From Microthyrium microscopicum (Eukaryota; Ascomycota; Dothideomycetes; Microthyriales; Microthyriaceae), in the NCBI GenBank assembly GCA_010405405.1, contig MU004230.1, positions 1,571,744 through 1,635,743 on the forward strand: a stretch of DNA of 64,000 bases, written 5' to 3'. This document shows positions 10,959 to 22,749 of the stretch, in pieces (position 1 is the stretch's first letter; each line of letters starts with the position of its first letter). A program made the translations under genes and the position numbers. The notes beneath the pieces are model-generated. The model worked only from the letters and a program-made list of their open reading frames with translations. It made no database searches and was not told where the DNA came from.

Positions 10959-13573
10959 ACTATCCTCCAGACGCCGCTCAGCAGCTTGTCACTGCGACAC
11001 AGCTTGACCAACAATTAAGCACCCATCGCCAACGCAATTTACGCCGCTTCCGCACCGAACTCGGTTCCATTATTGACAAATACTCCAAGGACTTCAAAGG
11101 TATTGGTGACGAGATCGATCTTGAAACTGGAGCCATAGTCGTTGACAACGGTCACATCCGGGCAATGGCCGACGAGAGAGACGAATACGGTCGCAATGAC
11201 CTCGAGGACGAGGACGACTATGAAGAAGAAGAAGAAGAGGAAGAATATGAGGAGGAGGAGCAGGAACAGGAGCAGCCACCACCGCGTCGACGAATTGTAT
11301 ATGATAGTGAAGATGAATATCTTCAGGAAGACGATGATGAGGATATACCCTCACCTACATTCAGCGACAAGGAAAATCATAGGCCGGTGTTTGGTGAAAT
11401 GACAACACAAGACGCATCTGACCAGCCTTCACCTTCACAATCTCCCGAACCTGCTCCTGCTCCTGCGCCTGCACCGGCAATGCAGCCTGAAGTTGCTGAT
11501 GTCTTGTTACATTTCATAGAGGCTGCGAAGCGCATGGAGCCACTGCTTGCAAAATACTCTCGCAATCATGCAGATCTGCAACACTATTGGGACGCAGCAC
11601 CCACTACAGAAGGTCGTCGACAACCTGATCCTCATGAAGAGTGGCGTGCCAGCAAAAGGCAGAGAGTGGAGGGAGCATCTAGATCTCACCGCGAGAATCA
11701 CTCATCGCATCCAAACGGTCATAGTGCAACCTCCCATCCTTATACCGGTTATGATCACTCTCGTCAGCAGCAACGGCCATTACCGCAGACTCCCGGCCAT
11801 AACTTTCTGGATGGCCCTGGCGACGGTACTCGCGCTGGCGCTCTTAGTGACGAGGCTTTTTATGCTCGAGCGAATACACCCGGTATGCCATCTCTTTGGG
11901 AATCAGAGTCAGATCATCCATATGGACAAATGATAAATGGAAAGAAACCGAAAAGAAAAATAAATACAGCAGCTCTTCACAAAGTGCGGGCACCCGATGG
12001 ACGATTTACGCCACTAGATTCGAACAGAGTCTCAAGACTACGCAATGAAATCGGTGACAGCGATGGTGATGGAAATATCCGAGACGGGTCTGATGGTTCT
12101 TTGGACCAGTCTTCGACAGATCTGCCTGGAGGAAGTCGATCTGCGCGTTCCCGCAGAAAGAAAAATTCGGGACCACCAGTCAAAACAGGTCGTCCACCAG
12201 CATTGTTTACTTCTGAAGAAGATACGCTACTATTGCAGCTTTTCGCGAGCGGTCTATCATGCCGGGAAGTTACAGACCATTTTCCGGGCAGAAGCAGCCG
12301 CCAAGTGCGATATCATTTTCAACATCATCTATCTGGGACCCTCCCTATTCGTTCCTCTGTTGACCGCCAGTTTGAGCAGGGTCTGGATTCAGCATTACCA
12401 CAGCTCCCTAATCAATATAGAAGCTTCACGCATAACGATCCAACGGCGCCACAAACTGCTCAGCCTGTACAGGCTGAAAGAATGCAGCTTGCTGCTCGTC
12501 CTGCGTCATCACCATATGGTGTCCCATTCCAGCCTCAAAGACTTCCATCAGTCACGCGAGAAGTGCGTGCAGCATCATTCACACCGTATGGCCAGCCATT
12601 TCAGCCTACTCGTTCGACCGTCTCCCCGTACGGCGCACCATTTCAGGCCCCAACGGCTCGCCTACCCCACGAGCCACCATCAACACCGTCCATCCCAGTG
12701 GATCCTCTGTTAAGCTCTTCAACATCGCCACCTGAGACTTCGATTGCTGCCCCAAAGCAGGTCCAGGAGCCAACCATTTTGCCGTTGCCAAGCCAAAATC
12801 CGGCAGCGATGTCAAAAGTTCAACGACGGCTTCTCCCTCGTCCAGCCTCCTCTTCTTCACTAGGTGAAGTTCCTTCAGCCATAACGAGGACTATGGGTCA
12901 TGTCGATCCTTCTGCGCCCGCTTATTCTTCACCCGGTCGAGTTCCTGTGGCTATTGCAAAGGCAAGACCGCAAATTCCAAGGTTCAGCTCTTCTTCGTCA
13001 CCCGGACAAGTACATGTAGCAGCCCCCAAGGCTAGAGAACAAGTTGATCCTCGTTTAACCCCATCGTCTTCACCCGGTCAATTACCTCTGGCCTCATCAA
13101 AGGCCAAGGCAGCAATGGAAGATCAACCCACGTATTCTTCTTCTTCGTCTGATAAAGCCTCTACAGCAACCCTCAAAGCAAAGGGACTAGCGGAAGATCG
13201 GCGAAGCTCGTTATCGTCCGTTGGTCAAGCCGCCGCAGCCAAGCCAAAAATGAAAGAACCAGCTAGTCGTCCTAGCAGCCAATCCAAGTCAGCTACTAAT
13301 GTTGCAAAACGAACCAAGTCTACCCCTACAAAGTCTTCTGAGAAGTCATTAACCCCTCGGCGGGTCAGCTCCACTCCTGGGCGAGTTCGAATATCGCAGT
13401 TGATGTACGAATTGAGATCAGAAGACGAGGATGATGAAGACGAGCCTGCTCAGATTGAAGACACTGCAGGTGAGACATCTCAATACGAAGAGGAGACTGA
13501 GGACGAAGACATTCTCTTGATATCGGCGCCACAAGCTTTGCGCAAGAAACAGCCAAAAACTGCAATACGATAA
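10955..13573 (+). CDS. Scm3/HJURP-like CENP-A chaperone with AT-hook-like and Myb/SANT domains
   Basis: Predicted to deposit the centromeric histone H3 variant at kinetochores. A single exon of 872 residues starts at MNYPPDAAQQL. Residues about 25-70 hold the Scm3 signature RRFRTELGSIIDKYSKDF followed by GDEIDLETGAIVVDNGHI. A long acidic run (residues about 75-110) and an Ala-Pro repeat follow. Near residue 405 KTGRPPALF resembles an AT hook and leads straight into a Myb/SANT-like helical unit (TSEEDTLLLQLFASGLSCREV ... GRSSRQVRYHFQHHL). The C-terminal third is disordered, with repeated PYGxPFQ and SSSPGQ-x(n)-KAK motifs and an acidic tail. Fungal Scm3 proteins fused to DNA-binding domains are established; the assignment here rests on the Scm3 block. 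Confidence 0.85.
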   Translation: MNYPPDAAQQLVTATQLDQQLSTHRQRNLRRFRTELGSIIDKYSKDFKGIGDEIDLETGAIVVDNGHIRAMADERDEYGRNDLEDEDDYEEEEEEEEYEEEEQEQEQPPPRRRIVYDSEDEYLQEDDDEDIPSPTFSDKENHRPVFGEMTTQDASDQPSPSQSPEPAPAPAPAPAMQPEVADVLLHFIEAAKRMEPLLAKYSRNHADLQHYWDAAPTTEGRRQPDPHEEWRASKRQRVEGASRSHRENHSSHPNGHSATSHPYTGYDHSRQQQRPLPQTPGHNFLDGPGDGTRAGALSDEAFYARANTPGMPSLWESESDHPYGQMINGKKPKRKINTAALHKVRAPDGRFTPLDSNRVSRLRNEIGDSDGDGNIRDGSDGSLDQSSTDLPGGSRSARSRRKKNSGPPVKTGRPPALFTSEEDTLLLQLFASGLSCREVTDHFPGRSSRQVRYHFQHHLSGTLPIRSSVDRQFEQGLDSALPQLPNQYRSFTHNDPTAPQTAQPVQAERMQLAARPASSPYGVPFQPQRLPSVTREVRAASFTPYGQPFQPTRSTVSPYGAPFQAPTARLPHEPPSTPSIPVDPLLSSSTSPPETSIAAPKQVQEPTILPLPSQNPAAMSKVQRRLLPRPASSSSLGEVPSAITRTMGHVDPSAPAYSSPGRVPVAIAKARPQIPRFSSSSSPGQVHVAAPKAREQVDPRLTPSSSPGQLPLASSKAKAAMEDQPTYSSSSSDKASTATLKAKGLAEDRRSSLSSVGQAAAAKPKMKEPASRPSSQSKSATNVAKRTKSTPTKSSEKSLTPRRVSSTPGRVRISQLMYELRSEDEDDEDEPAQIEDTAGETSQYEEETEDEDILLISAPQALRKKQPKTAIR

Positions 13574-13617
13574 GAGTTGTACTCTGTTCGTTTAGTGTCG
13601 CCATTGTTGTTGAGGTA

Positions 13618-15123
13618 TCATGCATTCAGTACAGCATCTAGCGAGAGTTCGTCATCATTGCCAACAGCGCCAACCTGATCCCAGAATTTGCTTAGATGTC
13701 GAGTTCCTATAGCAAGCAGTTAGTACAATATCATGTTAAGCAGGGAAGATTCTCTTCAGAATATCACATACCTGAATCGCATAGAATCGTGACAATCCGG
13801 TGTCCTTTCCCTAGTTCTAGAGCCAGTTTTGTTGCAGCCACACAGTTTACGGCACTGGAGCTGCCAACGAAGATACCGTCTTTCTCAACAAGCCATCTCG
13901 CCATAGCTTTAGCTTGCTCGTCGGTTACGCGAATTGCATCCGTGACCAATTCACGCCCGGCCTCGAAGTTGTTTGTCACGCGATTGATACCAATACCCTC
14001 AACGATCGTGTCGACTTGGTGCCTCCGTCTCGTGCCTTCTCGCTCCTTCGGGTCAAACATGACACCATACTTCACCCTATTGTATAGCCCACTGCCTTCC
14101 GGATCAGCAAGGACTACCTTTACATCGGGAATCCTCGGCTTCAAATACAGCGCAACCCCAGAGATTGTTCCGCCCGTGCCAGCGCCTGCTACAAACGCAT
14201 CGAGTCGACCGCCAACTTGCTTGTAAATCTCCGGCCCAGTTCCCTCGAAGTGCGCTCGCCAATTCGCCTCGTTCTCAAACTGGTCTGCAAACACCCCGTG
14301 TCCGGGTATGTCGTTTGAGGCAGTATGTTCGGCTGCTAGACGTCGTGCGCGGTTGACAAAGTGATCTTCTGATATTATAGGTGATGGGCGGACGCGCTCG
14401 ACTTCTGCACCCAGTTTGAGGAGGAGGTCGGACTTTTCTTTTGCCTGATCGTCGGGCATGCAGCTGGGTTGGGTCGGTTAGTGGTGGATTTGGGTGGCTT
14501 GGGGTTGGGGGATGTACATGTGTGCTAGATAGCCTCTGGCGCGACAGATGGCGGCGAGAGAGATCCCTTGAGGTGTTTAGAACGTGGTTTGGGAGTAATG
14601 CATATTATGGTGGTTACCTGTACTGCCTACTGTGCCTTCATATATCTTGTCTCCGGAATATGGTCTCAGTACGCCTTCGTCTTCTGCGGCTTTGATGATG
14701 CTTAATGCTACGCGATCTTTTGGGCTATTGCCTGCGCCATTGAGAAACTGAACCACAATGTTAGCTACAAATTCCACAGCGCAAGTGCAAGATACTGACC
14801 TCTGCCTTAGCCAATATCTCACATCCTGTGGCTTCTGAAAGCGAGCGAATCTTGAACAGCGGTGTATTTCCTATACACCCTTCTATGCCTACTGGTATTT
14901 CCACATCTGTAGTTCCCTCTCTTGCTACCGTATGATCTTCCAGATGTACGGAACCTCGCCAGAATTGTGACACTCTGCGGCCGGATGTCGTGGTCGAATA
15001 CCGTCGCATGCGCCGGCGAAAGCGACGCTCGAGGTCTGGATATACATCTTTAAACCCAAGTGTGAGTAGTACACCGGCAACTATGCCTATACCTACGTAA
15101 AATCTTTCCCGATTATCCAACAT
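13618..15123 (-). CDS. Membrane-anchored cysteine-synthase-like PLP enzyme (Mcy1 type)
   Basis: PLP fold-type II beta-replacement enzyme of the O-acetylserine sulfhydrylase family. The start MLDNRERFYVGIGIVAGVLLTLGF gives an N-terminal hydrophobic anchor followed by an Arg-rich stretch, matching yeast Mcy1 (Ygr012w), a cysteine-synthase-like protein of the mitochondrial outer membrane. At least four introns join the exons. GCIGNTPLFKI opens the catalytic domain, GNSPKDRVA carries the PLP lysine, GSTG..ISLA is the substrate loop, AGAGTGGTISG is the phosphate-binding loop, and GSSSAVNCVAA follows. The last small exon gives the tail RHLSKFWDQVGAVGNDDELSLDAVLNA. About 410 residues. Real cysteine synthesis by this clade is uncertain. 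It is divergent from, and only 156 bp away from, the MidA-type gene. Confidence 0.88.
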
Positions 15124-15279
15124 TTTATGGTCTGAAGTGATAGTGGCCGTGAAACGAAATGATCTCGATGTTGTTGGTAAAGGTCCAAGCTCCAAAATTC
15201 ATCTCAGTGCAGATCCGACGCAGAGCTTCAACACCAGTCCCAAACTTCTCAATCTTTCCCATTCCGAGGAGCTGGAGAT

Positions 15280-16945
15280 ATGGATCTGCCGCTGGTCAAT
15301 CGGATATTCAGGCGTCTGTTCGCTCACGAAACATGCTCAGTGCTGCGCTCCGCCCGACCTCGAAGCCGTATTGGACAAACGACAGTCCGGTACTATGCCT
15401 CTCAATATCGCGAAAAGGACGTGAGGAAACCAACAAGTCTGGCAGATGTCATAGATCGCGATTCCTGGAACAAGCGATCCGAGTTCTTCCAAGATGATAT
15501 CACAGATGAATACTTGGTGTATCCCGTGATGACGGCTGAAATGCTAAAGAAAAGAAGGACAAGGCCGAAACGAGTCAAGATGTTGATGCGCGAGTTCATT
15601 GAAGGTATGAAAATCATTGTGCCAATGACTACCTCAAAATACTGATACAGAAGATAGACAGTCTTTATAATCCACACTACGGCTACTTTCCCAAGGAGGC
15701 CCATATTCTCTCCCTCGAAGAACCCTTCGATTTCAACTCCATGAAAAGTCTCTCCGACTTTAACGTAGTCTTGGAAGAACGATATATCAGCTACGAAGAC
15801 GAACTCGACCGGCAATACGACGCAGCCCAACCCTTCGAAAAGATAGCGGAAGCGAAGAACCGCGACGTAGCGACCCCCAAAGACCTGCGTCAAATCTGGC
15901 AAACGCCTACCGAGCTCTTCAAACCATTTTACGCGGAAGCCATGGCCCGTTACATGGCCACGCAGTACAAGCTTTCCCAATACCCCTACTACGACCTTCT
16001 CATCTACGAAATGGGCGCTGGAAACGGTACTTTCATGCTCAACACGCTCGACTATCTTCGCGACGTCCACCCCGACGTCTACGACCGCACACAATTCAAA
16101 ATAATAGAGATTTCCTCCTCCCTGGCACACCTCCAACAGCGCGCCGCATCACGCGGCCATGAGTCAAAAGTGACTATCATTAATCAGAGTATCTTCGACT
16201 GGGACACATACGTCTCCTCGCCCTGTTTCTTCGTCGCGCTCGAAGTCTGGGACAACTTTGCCCACGACTGCATCCGCTGGGACCCGCGGACGAAAGAGGC
16301 ATATCAAAGCTGGGTCGTCATTGACCGACAAGGCGAGCTACACGAGTACTTTGAGCCGCAAATTGACCCAGTGGCCGCACGGTTCATGCGCATTCGTGAC
16401 GAGGCGGTTAGTGTGCCATGGCCACATCCGTTGGCACGGCGGGACTGGGGACGCAAGTTGTTTGCGCAGTTGCCAGGCAGCGGGATGAAGGCAAGATTGA
16501 CGGTGCCGGAGTATTTGCCGACAAGGCTGATGCAGTTTTTCGATATTTTGCATAATTACTTCCCAGCGCATCGGTTACTGTGCGGCGATTTTAATGGGTT
16601 TACGAGCGAGGTGCCCGGAATAAATGCGCCGGCGGTGCAGACGCGATTTAAGCGAGAGATGGTGGGTGTGACTACACCTTTGGTAAATTCTCTAGGTTAT
16701 GAGTTTGAGACAAAGTGCTAATGTGGTGATTTTAGGTATCGCAGGGTCATTTCGATATCATGTTCCCCACGAACTTTCCGGTCATGGAGCAGATCTATAA
16801 TGCCATGACAGGCAAGCTAACGCGCGTCATGTCACAAGAGGAGTTTTTGAGGCGATGGGCATATACAGAGGAGACGAGGGTGAAGAATGGCGAGAATCCG
16901 CTGTTGGATTGGTATAAAAATGCCTCTATGATGCTGACTCTATAG
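15280..16945 (+). CDS. MidA/NDUFAF7-family mitochondrial methyltransferase
   Basis: SAM-dependent arginine methyltransferase family linked to complex I assembly (NDUFAF7 methylates a core subunit in animals). Exons 15280-15604, 15658-16661 and 16736-16945 join in frame to 512 residues; the first acceptor is the AG at 15656-15657, which restores the family block IEDSLYNPHYGYF. The N-terminus is rich in Arg with no acidic cluster (MDLPLVNRIFRRLF), as in a mitochondrial presequence. The SAM loop is YEMGAGNGTFMLNTLDYL, followed by IIEISSSLAHLQ and ALEVWDNFAHDC. Compared with the bacterial family it is enlarged in the middle, as in other fungi. The role in complex I is inferred from the family. 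Confidence 0.87.
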
Positions 16946-17199
16946 ATATTTCGCTGCCTTCTGTTCCAATTCATGTACATACGAGCTGGAAGCTGACATA
17001 GGCATTATCGGCAGAGCGAAGGCGTGCTCGATATACTTTTTTTCTGGCCCGCGAAGCTACCAGATCAGTAGATATCAATGCATAGTACAAGAGCCACACC
17101 GGGCTCAGAACTCCCCATATACAATGCATCAGTAAATAACAATACCCTTTTGAACGTCTCTACCCATCTAGAACCCATCTAAGCGACGTCTCATTTCTT

Positions 17200-20100
17200 C
17201 TAAAAACTTCCTTGTTTCCTAGTTTTCCTTCCCGCTTCAAAATATGCAGGCGGAGCATTTTCTTTAATAAATTGCTCTCGCACCTCCACCGCCTTGCCTT
17301 CCCACTCGCGCAAGGTCTTTTCATATTCCGCTGCCACACCGACGCCCTGCTCGCGTCCGTCCTTGCAGCGCGAAATGTAACGCTGCTTGACTTCTGGTTT
17401 TGCGTTGCGCCATTCGAGACCAAGTTGAGCGCGGATCTCATCTTTACCAACTTTCTTGCCCGGCTTCTGCGTTTCCAGGTCCGTCTTGCAGCGTGCCCAC
17501 TCATCTTTCGTGTATAGTATATACGGGTTGAGCTTTTGCTTAGCTGGTGGGATTGGGCGCGGGCCAACCGCGGCGTGGATGGCAGAAGCTATGCGCGCTT
17601 CGTATTCGACGCTGGCGTGGTCGAGCTGGATGCTCGCATAGAAAGGGTCGGGCTTGTCAATGGGTTCCCAGATGTCGACGTATCCGAATTTGGGCTTCTT
17701 GGCACTGCCAGTTGTAGGTGTGGCAGCAGGACGGCCCTTTGTTGGTAAGGCGGGAAGCGGGAGTCCGGTGGGCGTGATGGGCCCCAGTACGGCGTCGATG
17801 ACTTCAGAAGCTGCGCGCAGGCCTGAGAGATAAGCGCCATGTACTGTTGCAGGATGTGAGCCACATGTAGCTTCACCAGCAAAATGTACAGGGCCAACGG
17901 GACGCGCCATTACGTCGTAATCGCCTTGGAGAGTGCGCGGTCCGACGAAGGAGTAGGTCCCGCGCGCAAACGGGTCACGGCGCCAACGGGTAACAATAAC
18001 TTCGGCTGGGTTCGGTACTTTATCAAGCTTGAACATTGTTGCAAGACGTTTGGTCACATCTTGGACGAGATCTTCGTTACTGGCTTCTTCGGCTTGATAG
18101 GCGGCTCCACCGGCCATCAGAGCTGAAAGAACGGGACGACCGCTGGTCTTGATACAATTCCAGAAAAGGTAGAAGCGACCGCGCGAGCCCATGTAGCTGT
18201 GCTGACTCATTGAATTTCCATGAGCGGCGTTGAGGAGACCATAGATGTCTTGGTCAGGGTCCCAAAAGCATTCATCAAAGACAAGGACAACCTGCGATAG
18301 TTAGAAAAGCCATGGAAGCAAATCAACTGCCAATTACCTTGTTCAACAGACCAAACCCCATCCTCTCTATACACTCTGATTTCCATTGAGGTAGCGGTGG
18401 GTTGAACTTGATGTCTCCGCTCTTCAATACACCGAGTGGAGCTGATAAGACCATTCGATCTGCTTTGATGACTTCGCCATTGGAACACTTTATGGATACT
18501 GTCTGCTCGGACTTGTTTTCTGTCCCTTGAGATACATGTATTTCCTCAACAGTCTGACGAAATTTCACTTCCAGTGGATATGGAAGCTTCCAAAGTCCGC
18601 GCGGAACTTGTGTATAGCCTCCGATGATTTGACTGTGACTACCTTCGAATTCGTTGCCAATGTCTTGATCCCAGCCAGCCAGACTGAGTTGGTTCAAGTT
18701 TGCAGCATTAGCATACTCGAGATTCGCATGATGCCAGTTGAGCAGACGAAAGTCTTGTTCTGTGAGCTGAACCATCTCTTGGTATTGTCGAATACCTTCA
18801 TCAAGTGCTTCACCTAGAGTTGGGTATGGTGTATGTAGAACCGGTAGGAGATTGATATTATGGTCATCCTTGATTGATTCTTTCAGACTCCACCCAATCT
18901 CTTTTGCGGCTTGAGCAGCAGGTAGCTTTGCTGTAGGTCGACCAAGCTGATATTGACGTCCAGCGAGCTTTTCTACTCCAACAGCGGATTTTTCGGGAAT
19001 GTCTGCATTCATGGAAATGGGATTACCATCGTCAACATTAACTTCCAAGCCTTCATCCTCAAGCATGGACAGTAGCTTATCGTCCCCAGTGCTACCTTCT
19101 TTCGAATCTTCGGAAAAGGCAACCATTTTTCTGTCTCCTGCCACGGTCCGTACAGTGGGAAGCTTATTCCGGAATGCCGATGCTCGTTCTAGGATGTCAT
19201 TCCATAACTTTTCTACCTTCAAGTCCTGTTCGGAATCTACTTTCTGGCCATCCGCGTCATAAAGGGGTGAATTGATGTCACGAAAGAGATGATAAGGAAT
19301 TGCAAGTTGTCCACGGATGATGAAACTCAAGGGATTGCCATGATCGAAGCCTGTCACGATCTGGGCTCCCATTTCAACAGTACTGCGCATGCCGTGAGAG
19401 AGGCCGCCTTGTTTTAGTAAAGGATGAGAAAAGACTCGTCCGCCGATTCTCTCTCGTCCTTCCAGAACAATTACCCTTGGAGGCTGTTCCTTTCGTTTGG
19501 CAAATTCGCTCGCGTAGTGTTGGAAGAGATGTTCTAGATGTCTTGCACATCCTAAACCAGACATGCCTGCTCCAATAACAACAATGGTTTTCCGTTTTGT
19601 TGATTTGATGATGCCGCCTAGAGGTGGTACTGGTGCCTCTACACATCCAAAGTTTATGTAACCAGTTCTCAACAGCCACTCAAAAGCAACGAATGCCAAA
19701 GGAAAATATCGAGCTTCCTTTGCGCATCCAGCGGCTTCTAGTTTGGTCACTGCCACCAGAGGATTTCGATGCCATAATCGTAATATTCCATTCCGAATAT
19801 TCAGATAAATAGTGACTTGCGGCTTAGTGATGAATGATCTAAGAAGCTCGTACTCTCCGGGATGTAGAGCGTAGGGATTTAGTCGTGATGAGTATGCAGC
19901 CAGAATACCTTGACGGGCATATTCCATCCAGGACAACCTGAGAGGTATAGATGAACGAGCGGTAGGTTCTGCGACTGGTGGAGCGCTTGGTTTCTGAGGA
20001 CGCTTCCGTTTTATACCTTTTTGAGGGGTGTTCGCGAAGAGTTTTGTGTCTCTATAACGGTTTAGTTCAATCTACTTGAAGTGAGAGAGTCAAACCTATG

Positions 20101-20565
20101 TGCCAGCTCATTTGTGTTATACAGAGCCGAATCCTCGTTGTCAGAAAGGGATATTTTCACATTAGGAGATTGAGTTTCAGCATGACCTAGGGGAGTATAT
20201 ACGGATTTCGAATTATCCGAGACTCGATAAGTATCACTGATAAATGGTCCAGGACTAACGCCATCGAATCCAAGTCCTTGCTGTGCCAGAAAGGAAGAAG
20301 TATGAACCGGAGTGTCTCTTACGTCGGAACTGTTCTGGTCTGAAGTTGAAGTTAAATTGTTGAACTGGGTACTTGATTGCATGGATTCACTATATTGCTC
20401 AAACATGTCCAGATCATGATAATCAAATGTTGGGTCCGTCATTTTGGAAACCTGGTCGGTCGGTTGATGCCCGTTCGAAGGTTCGATCGGCTTGTCGCTC
20501 AAAATGCCAATCTGTATATGTTCTTGTTCGTTCCGGGACCATGTTTGGAATGAATCCCCTCGCAT
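17200..20565 (-). CDS. LSD1/KDM1-type histone demethylase: SWIRM, amine oxidase, HMG box
   Basis: FAD-dependent lysine demethylase homologue of the S. pombe Lsd1/Lsd2 type, acting on chromatin. Exons 20565-20096, 20051-18338 and 18291-17200 join in frame to 1091 residues. The N-terminal 190 residues are disordered, with a basic KRKRPQKP nuclear-localisation-like stretch. A SWIRM domain follows at about 205-300 (AARYFPLA-type helices, LLRTGYINFGCV). The FAD Rossmann motif VVIGAGMSGLGCARHL is near residue 315, with GRERIGGRVFSH after it. The second FAD segment PVHFAGEATCGSHPATVHGAYLSGLRAA is near the end of the oxidase. An HMG box lies at about 980-1055 (LNPYILYTKDEWARCK ... EWRNAKPEVKQRY). A Ser at 20442 region ATG is an alternative start. 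Confidence 0.92.
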
Positions 20566-21125
20566 ATTATATTACAGAACGGTTTTTCGTGACCATTGAC
20601 GATGATTCGAAGTCGAGGCTGAGGTCGGAAGTGATGTTCAGAACTTGATGGCTCCGAGTCGAAATATTGCCCATGGCAGGCCGGTGGATCCAGCAATACA
20701 GATGGGATGAAACAAGAGAAGAGATGTGTGTCTCGTATGATACAGTAAGAGAAGACTTGATCAATAATTAGGAGGGAAGAAAGGAGGGGAGGATAGGTTG
20801 AATTGACTTTTGCTGGAGCTGCACCAGATTCCCGGAGTCTAGCAATGGGTTCGGAAGACCGCAGGCAAAAAGCTCCTGCAGCTTAGATGTTTCCTAACAC
20901 CTCCAGATTTCGCTCTTTCTGAAGACGTTGATGCCGTCCTGATATTTGTCGAATTTCGCCGTCCCGAGATTATTCTGGAGTTTCTGTCACCTCTCTCATC
21001 CAAAATCCACCATCTCAAAACCAGTCACATGATCTCCAACTTCACTCCTTAATTTGGCAAGTCGCGATCATTCAACGCGACCGTAAAGCGTGTATATCCC
21101 CTCGAATTCCAGAAACAGCGCTCTA
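20566..21125. other. Divergent promoter between LSD1 and dynamitin genes
   Basis: 560 bp with no credible ORF. It should carry both promoters. I identified no factor-binding site with confidence. Confidence 0.5.
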
Positions 21126-22523
21126 ATGGCGGGAGCACGCAAGTACGAAGGTTTGCCGGATATAGTAAGTCGCACTGCTGCTGTGCGAGAACTGGACTAA
21201 CTCTGAAAGGATGCTGCCGCGCCAGATATTTATGAGACCCCTGACCTCGCCGACGATGTTTCTACGCTACAGGTACAGAAACAAACATATTGATCGAGTT
21301 CATGTTCTGATGCATTTCAGGAGACTTCTGCGCAATCACCTTCAGACTCATCAGACGCGGACGAAGGAGCCTCAGAGTCTAGCCCAGCAGACTCTCGAGT
21401 CGACAGACGGCATACCAAAGCAAACAAAGCCAGATCCAAATTTCAACCATCGCGCGTCAATGCTGACGATGTCGATTTTTCCGACCGACTCAACTTAAAT
21501 CGAAAATCATATCGAGCTTATAACCGTCGGCGCCCTGGCCAGTATGACGATGATCCCGAAGAATTAGGCGACTTTAGCGACGATGAAGAAACGCTAGATC
21601 AAAAGCTCACACGGTTACGACATGAAGTTGAGCAGTTAAAAGTCACACTAGAGGAACAGAAAGAGTCTGCAGAAAGCAAAGCCCAAGAGGAATTGTACAC
21701 AGATGTGCTTCAAATTAGCGATCAGCTGGACGCTATCACTACAGAAAGAAGAGGTGGCACTAACGGCGCACATCCTGACTTTAGGCGAACAGTACATTCG
21801 TACACTGAAAAGAGCCAACAACTGGTGGCAAAAGAAAAAGGCTCTTCAAGTAGAGGGCAAACGATAGAAGCGACAGACCACTCTCAACTACTCCAAACCC
21901 TCTCCAAGGCTGCCGAATTTGATTCTCGGCTCAATTTCTTAGAGAATGCTCTAGGTTTGAGCGGCTCAACGCTGCCTGACTCGAGCGAAACAAGCACAAA
22001 GCTCATTCTGCCCACTCTGGGTAGCCTTGAACAGTTGGTTGGGACCGCAACAGCTCAACCGACTCAACTAGAGGCGGCCCAACTCAAAACCCGTCAGCTA
22101 CTCAAAGATGCTGAGAGACTTAGCAAGCTGCGAGTGGAACAAAGCGAGACTGGCCAGCCTCCATCCTCGGCAACAAACGGTGAAAATGGTCATGCTGCAC
22201 CGGATAACCAGGAACAACTCTCCAAAATCAATGCCATATATGGCATCCTTCCGACAATAGACTCTCTATCACCTTCCCTCCCCCTCCTGCTCGACCGCTT
22301 ACGAACACTTCGACTACTCCACTCGGGTGCAGCGGAAGCGAGTTCAACACTCGATGACTTGGAAAAGGCGCAAGAGGAACAAGATGATGAGATTGAGCAA
22401 TGGCGAAATGCTCTGGGCAAAGTCGAAGCCAGTCTCAGTGAAGGACAGGACACATTGTCCGAAAATATGGAAAATATGAGCGCGTGGGTGAAGGAATTGG
22501 AGGGAAGAATTGGCAAAACTTGA
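21126..22523 (+). CDS. Dynactin subunit 2 (dynamitin, p50)
   Basis: Shoulder component of dynactin, the cofactor of cytoplasmic dynein in nuclear movement and retrograde transport. Exons 21126-21164, 21210-21272 and 21321-22523 give 434 residues. The diagnostic N-terminus is MAGARKYEGLPDI joined to APDIYETPDLADD, which resembles the family consensus KYxGLPxIDxxPDIYETPD. Three coiled-coil stretches follow, at about residues 120-160, 210-285 and 370-430, with an Asp/Glu-rich linker. The first two exons are very short (39 and 63 nt), a pattern seen in fungal dynamitin genes. It converges with the Cmc2 gene. Confidence 0.93.
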
Positions 22524-22749
22524 TTCTTTGTATGATACCCTTGACGATGATGCATTTTAGCCAGAAGCCAGACCTTTGAATAGCCAGCATAAGCATTGAA
22601 TGACCATTAGCCTTTCTCATTAAACTGTTTCTTTGTAGCTTTCGCCACCAATACCTCAAATGTCCCTTGAACACCGTCGCAATGCTTGTAAATGTAATCC
22701 GCCACTCTTCTTGACACTTCCACCAATGACCCAGTCCAAACTTGATCCG

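Noticed and set aside
13574-13617. Missing gene in the 44-bp gap between Scm3 and cysteine-synthase-like stops
   Set aside because: The genes are simply convergent with overlapping 3' UTRs.
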